DNA of 64,000 nt. Origin: Chrysemys picta bellii (taxonomy: Eukaryota > Chordata > Testudines > Emydidae). Under the pieces are notes generated by a model, which searched no databases, had not been told where the DNA came from, and was given only the letters and a program-made list of their open reading frames with translations. Where the stretch lies: the NCBI RefSeq assembly GCF_011386835.1, contig NC_088797.1, positions 90,282,264 to 90,346,263 on the forward strand, read 5' to 3'. Shown here piece by piece: positions 59,639 through 64,000 of the stretch; the stretch's first letter is position 1, and each line of letters begins with the position of its first letter. The translations under genes were made by a program, and so were the position numbers.

Positions 59639-59898
59639 GGGCTAGTCTACACTGGCAATGCTAAAGTGCTGCCGCGGCAGGGCTTTAACATGGCTTGTGT
59701 AGTCACGGCAGAGTGCTGGGAGAGAGCTCTCCCAGCACTCTAAAAAAACACCTTCATGAGAGGCGCGGCTCCCAGCGCTGGTGCACTGTTTACGCTGGTG
59801 CTTTATAGCGTTGAAACTTGCTGCGCTCAGGGAGGTGTTTTTTCACACCCCTGAGTGAGACAGTTGCAGAGCTATAAAGTGCCAGTGTAGACAAGCCC
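59639..59898. mobile_element. Short Harbinger element, 260 bp
   Basis: Ends GGGCTAGTCTACACTGGCA and TGCCAGTGTAGACAAGCCC are inverted at nearly all positions. Flanks TAA and TTA fit a TWA target with one change. Inside, GAGTGCTGGGAGAG and CTCTCCCAGCACTC form a perfect central hairpin. Noncoding. Confidence 0.85.
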
Positions 59899-60634
59899 TT
59901 AGGGAACGAGTCCCACACAGTCTCATTCCTCAGTACAGCCCTTTGTAGATGTATCTGATGTGCTTTTCTCCTGTAAATCTCAGTAGAGGTTAAAGTTTTT
60001 GTTTTTAGGGGAGTTTTATTTATTTGTGGGTTCTATTGCTTGTCCATCTTTTGGAATATTCATTCTTTTGCTTTAGACGCTGTTTCCAAAAAGTCTTTGT
60101 TTTCTACATGTTATGCACCTTCTCTATCCCCATTTGCTTCCCCTGTCCTTGGTCTACAGTGGGCTTACTTTTTCATGGAGCTGACAGCAACACCAGCAAT
60201 TAAGGTTGCCTAACACTTCCCACTGTAAGCATCTTTTTTTTATTTGCATGTAACTTTGCCAGACTCTAACCATTCAGATTGACATTTTTGATGCTGGGTG
60301 TCAACCTCAGGGTAATTTTTATTTTGTAAGTTTCAGAAAAACCTGCTCATTTGTTTCTAAGAACAAGGTTAGGGGAAATATGTTGTTTTGCCAGTGTTCA
60401 AAGATTCTTACAAGCATTTCTTTGAGGAGCAGTAGCACCTCTATCCTTTGAAGTAGGAACTTACTATCTGGGAGGGGGATAGCCATGGGAACAAGGATAT
60501 GCCTCTGAAAAACTGCTATTTGTTTATGCTTAGACCTTTTAGGAAGCTGGTTTCTAAAATCTTCAAACTTCCCATCTGCACTCAGTATTCTCTGCCCCCA
60601 CAAGTTATGTGCCAACTGTACTGAGAATGTTTTA
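59899..60634. other. Unassigned sequence
   Basis: A minus-strand open frame of 98 codons (60319-60615) shows no domain I recognise. The region may be an unnamed repeat. Confidence 0.4.
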
Positions 60635-60849
60635 GGGCATGTCTACATTACAAACTTAAGTCGGCCTGTGTTAGGTAGTTACTGTGGTGGTTCATGTCCA
60701 CGCTGCCCTCCTTCTGTTGGTGGTGCATGTCCTCACTTCTGTTGGTGGTGCATGTCCTCACCAGGAGTGTTTCCACCAACTTAACGGGGCTGTGGGGGAG
60801 GGGTTTTAGCCTCCATGACCTTTGTCTGCACTGAGCATAGTCCAAGCCC
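60635..60849. mobile_element. Harbinger-type element, incomplete, with 25-bp tandem duplication
   Basis: TTA then GGGCATGTCTACATTACAAA opens it; the right end is not recognisable. A perfect 25-bp direct repeat starting CTTCTGTTGGTGGTGCATGT lies at 60711-60735 and 60736-60760. Confidence 0.6.
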
Positions 60850-61996
60850 CACAATTCTCCTTAGAAGACAGAGCTAGAGCTCCAGATGGGTACAGACTCT
60901 ATGCAATACAAGTGCAGATTTTTTTTAATGAGTGGAAAATTAAATTACTATTCACACCCACCCCCCATACACACACATTATAGATTTTAGAATTCCCAGG
61001 GTGGGACAATTTTTTGGGGTGGGTCTCTCAGCTGAGATTGAAATCAGTGTTTTTTCCCATGGATATTGTCACTTGAACTTCTGTGCTAAGTGAGATTGGA
61101 TCTGCTGGAATGTCCAGACTCTTGTTGCAATTTTTGATGATTTTCATGTAGGAACTTTCATGAACTATGACATTGGGCTAACTTTTGGAAGTGGGCAGGT
61201 TTATTAGAACTTTGATTTTAATAATTTAATCTGCTAGGTTTTTTTTATATGAGTCTAAGGATCAGCATTATTATCACAATACACTGAGATATCTAATATT
61301 AAAAGTTTCTGTGTCCAGCTAAAAATGCTGCAGTGTTCCCACTGCTGCAGTTTAAGTGATAACAGATCAAAACTGTTGAAAATACAGCAACTGTCTGCCC
61401 ACCAACACGCAAGTGCACCGCACATCTGTGCAAGAGAGGGTTACCAAGCTTATCTAAATGTGTTATTTCTATAGATACTATAGTGACTCTAGGGGAGGCA
61501 GGGGTTGCAGAATTGCCTTGTGGTTGGGGACTGTGGTTATGTTTTAATCTGTTCTCTTTTGCTTTGTATGTGGTACTTATTTCTCCACAAACTTTAAACT
61601 AGGTTAACATTTATCAGATTTCATATCCAATGAATCCACGCCAGGTAGTTACTTATTTGGAGAAGAGTCTGTCATTTGTTCTTAGTCTGGAATTATTAGG
61701 AAAGCATCTGAAACCTTCAAGACAGAGATTTAAAATACAAGATTTTTTTTCTTTCCTTGTTCTTTTTAATCTTTTGAATGGATTTGAGTGTTATTTTGAA
61801 TGTTGAGTGACAGACTCAATTATGTTTTGCACATAAAGAGGCAGGATGGATGGGCATGTATTCTATTTCTACTATAGCTTTATGTATTTACATTTTAAAG
61901 GCAAAACTTCTGCCTAGTGCCCAATTCAGGTAGGTGGTGCTCAGTAGCCTCTTTGATCTCCCAATGCTATCTCCCAGGGAAAGGGCAGTAGGAGTC
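60850..61996. other. Unassigned sequence
   Basis: No gene or named repeat seen before the hAT element. Confidence 0.45.
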
Positions 61997-62133
61997 CAGG
62001 GTGCTGAAACAATTTGAATAGTGGGGATGCTGAGAGCCACTGAACCAAACTGTAAACCCTGTATGAAATGGAAACAACTTCAAGCCAGGAGATGCGGCAG
62101 CTCCCCCAGCACCCTTAGTTCTAGCACCTATGG
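61997..62133. mobile_element. Short hAT-like element, 137 bp
   Basis: Ends CAGGGTGCTGAAAC and GTTCTAGCACCTATGG are imperfect inverted termini. Flanks TAGGAGTC (61989-61996) and TAAGAGTC (62134-62141) agree at 7 of 8. Noncoding. Confidence 0.72.
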
Positions 62134-62231
62134 TAAGAGTCATATAGTGAATGGTTTTCAGTTTTTCCCATGCATTGCCTACTATCACCCCTTGTGCTGC
62201 ACAGGGCATGTTCTCTCAACTGTATATAGTT

Positions 62232-62389
62232 AGCATAAGCTTTCGTGAGTAAGAACCTCACTAGAAGAAGTGAGGTTCTTACCCACGAAAGCTTATGCTC
62301 CCAATACTTCTGTTAGTCTTAAAGGTGCCACAGGACCCTCTGTTGCTTTTTACAGATTCAGACTAACACGGCTACCCCTCTGATACTTA
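62232..62389. mobile_element. PLE end with palindromic hammerhead arms
   Basis: A minus-strand arm (62232-62260, complement reading GTGAGGTTCTTACTCACGAA) faces a plus-strand copy (from about 62268) across a 7-base gap. The plus arm continues through CTGTTAGTCTTAAAGGTGCC, TCTGTTGCTTTTTACAG and CAGACTAACACGGCTACCCC. Flanks TATATAGTT at 62223-62231 and 62390-62398 are a 9-bp target duplication. Confidence 0.65.
62261..62300 (+). ncRNA. Hammerhead-like motif
   Basis: TAGAAGA in place of CTGAAGA, stem II GTGAG...CCCAC (one mismatch), then CGAAAGCTTATGCTC. The opposing arm keeps GTGAG/CTCAC pairing and CGAAAGCTTATGCT but not the CUGANGA side. Confidence 0.45.
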
Positions 62390-64000
62390 TATATAGTTGA
62401 CAATGGAGCCACATCTGTTCCACTGGCAAGGTGCCCTCTGATGGCCCTTAATGCACATTTGACTTAGTTCATTGGAGTTATTCTTTGATAGAAAAGTATA
62501 AAGTGATAATGAACTATACCAAGTTCTGACAGTTGTTAAAACCCAATATGGGAGATGTTATGCTGGCTATATTGATGTAAATCTAATGCTCTTTTTTCCA
62601 TTTAATGCTGAAAAAAATAAGGAGATAACTTCCTTTTTCCCCCTCTCTATATTCTGCTTTTCCCACAATGATATGGTATATAAGAATGTATAATAAAATT
62701 AAACCATTGTAGTTCAGCAAAGGCTAAAACTAAGTCCCTTGCCACTAATGGAAAAAGATAGCTACAAGAACTCAGGACACTTTTAAATTAAATAGTAAGG
62801 GCCACATTCTAATATCTTTAGTTGTATTGAGTCAATTTATTTGTAGATAAGGGTGAGCATACGTTGTCTCAGTGTTTGTTTTTTAAAGGGGGCGGGGCAA
62901 TATAACATAACAGTAGCCCACTCCAGGAAATCTAGACAGTTGTAATTTTTTCTAATTATTTTTGAGAAGGACAAATGTTGTGTCAAGAATGTGGTCTAAA
63001 AGCCATTTTAAACTGATTAAAGAATATAGCTGCAGTTTTCAATAATTCATTAATTCTTTAAAATAATCTTTGTTCAAATAACTTCCAGTTTTCAAGAATA
63101 TCAAGCAATAAACCATAAATATGCTGCTCATAGATTGCATCTTTCCAAGTGCATTACTTACAACAGAATTTAAAAAAATAGACTTCTGTACATTGCCATC
63201 TGTTTTCCTCTTGTCAGGTTTCTCTGGAAGCCATCTATTCCCATGAATTTGCTTACAGCTGTTTTTGCAGAGATTATGTTTATCGGAGTAATCTAATTAG
63301 ATTCTTTTTATTAGGTTTGAACATTTAAATGCTTGCAAAAATGGGGAATATTTTTTTCTAATATGTTGTAATAGAAGTAATGTGTTAACCAAAACCTTCA
63401 GAATCATTTATTGTAATTAATCTATTGAAACAGCATTTAATTTAATTCCTGTTACTTTTCCTTTTATGATTACTAAACTGGATGAATAATTTGTAATGAA
63501 TAATTTCTTTGACGTATTTTGTCTCTTTTTTTGTTCAAAGTTTTCCAGGAACAATTTACCACTTTATTGAATATAGTCATGATTGAAATTATTCCCCAGA
63601 TACTTTCTATAAATAATATTTATTATGTAACTATTTCATGAGCAACTCATTGACTTCAATAGAAATTTAGCATGTCCTAGTAGAGCTCATCTCAGTAACC
63701 CTAAAAGGGTAGATTAGAAAACATGTCCACTCAATATTTGATCCAAGACTGACAACTATAGTGCTGTTTGTAGTGCATAATTACAATATTTACAGTAACA
63801 CTGGAGAGGGACAATTATGGTTCTAGAAATGTTTAGTTTCCCAGCTCTCTCTATATTTTTAAAAATTCATTTTAAAGTGGAAGTAAAGACATTAAACGAT
63901 CATTCTCATTGCTGTTTTAGAATGAAAAAAGCAAATAAGCATTTTGCATTTAAATTTACATTTATATTCAAATAATAGTTACTGGGAAATCAGTATTAAA
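62390..64000. other. Unassigned AT-rich sequence
   Basis: No gene or named repeat seen to the end of the window. Confidence 0.45.

Noticed and set aside
60319..60615. A 98-codon minus-strand frame
   Set aside because: No recognisable domain; likely chance or an unnamed repeat.

Overview
The window reads as amniote nuclear DNA, most likely from a turtle. It is AT-rich and intron- or desert-like. Its repeats are 5'-truncated CR1 LINEs, ancient MIR-type SINEs, many PIF-Harbinger and hAT DNA transposons with their short derivatives, Penelope-like retroelement (PLE) ends and solo-LTR-type sequences. The taxon call is inference from this repeat mix. I found no host protein-coding gene and no exon I could defend; every recognisable coding stretch lies inside a transposable element.

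Layout. 1-4 kb: mostly unassigned, one MIR. 4.1-5.5 kb: a CR1 3' end and a reverse-transcriptase fragment of a different LINE clade, in opposite directions. 5.9-6.8 kb: an unrecognised element with long inverted repeats. 7-9.1 kb: MIR, an LTR-like block, and a short hAT element with a perfect 8-bp target duplication. 9.5-11 kb: GC-rich minisatellite with CCAAT palindromes, into which a second, G-tract-filled hAT element has inserted. 11.4-12.6 kb: CR1. 13.8-14.1 kb: a palindromic PLE insertion with two hammerhead-like motifs. 19-21.7 kb: a CR1 end, then an LTR-like sequence split by a Harbinger element that itself contains another Harbinger element. 23-25.7 kb: the main finding, a Harbinger transposon carrying a DNMT3B-derived segment. 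27.5-28.6 kb: a solo LTR. 30.3-31.8 kb: a PLE inside a PLE, then tRNA-like palindromes. 33.8-34.1, 41.7-43.2, 48.7-49.4 and 59.6-59.9 kb: more Harbinger elements. 36.2-37.1, 47.5-48.4 and 52.9-53.4 kb: CR1. 55.5-56.7 kb: composite repeat and a hAT element. 62.0-62.4 kb: a hAT element and another palindromic PLE end.

The most interesting object is at 22992-25657. A PIF-Harbinger element has the part of its transposase gene that should hold two of the three catalytic acidic residues replaced by about 725 bp in antisense orientation. On the minus strand this segment encodes the end of the PWWP domain, a shortened linker and the ADD domain of the DNA methyltransferase DNMT3B. It is intronless and carries a single frameshift. 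It looks like a spliced host transcript fragment captured by a DNA transposon. The related element at 41740-43165 shares an internal 33-bp duplication with it but has no DNMT3B segment.

A second theme is the PLE ends. They carry minimal hammerhead-like motifs (a CUGANGA-like box, stem II, then GAAA), in two places as inverted pairs bounded by target duplications.
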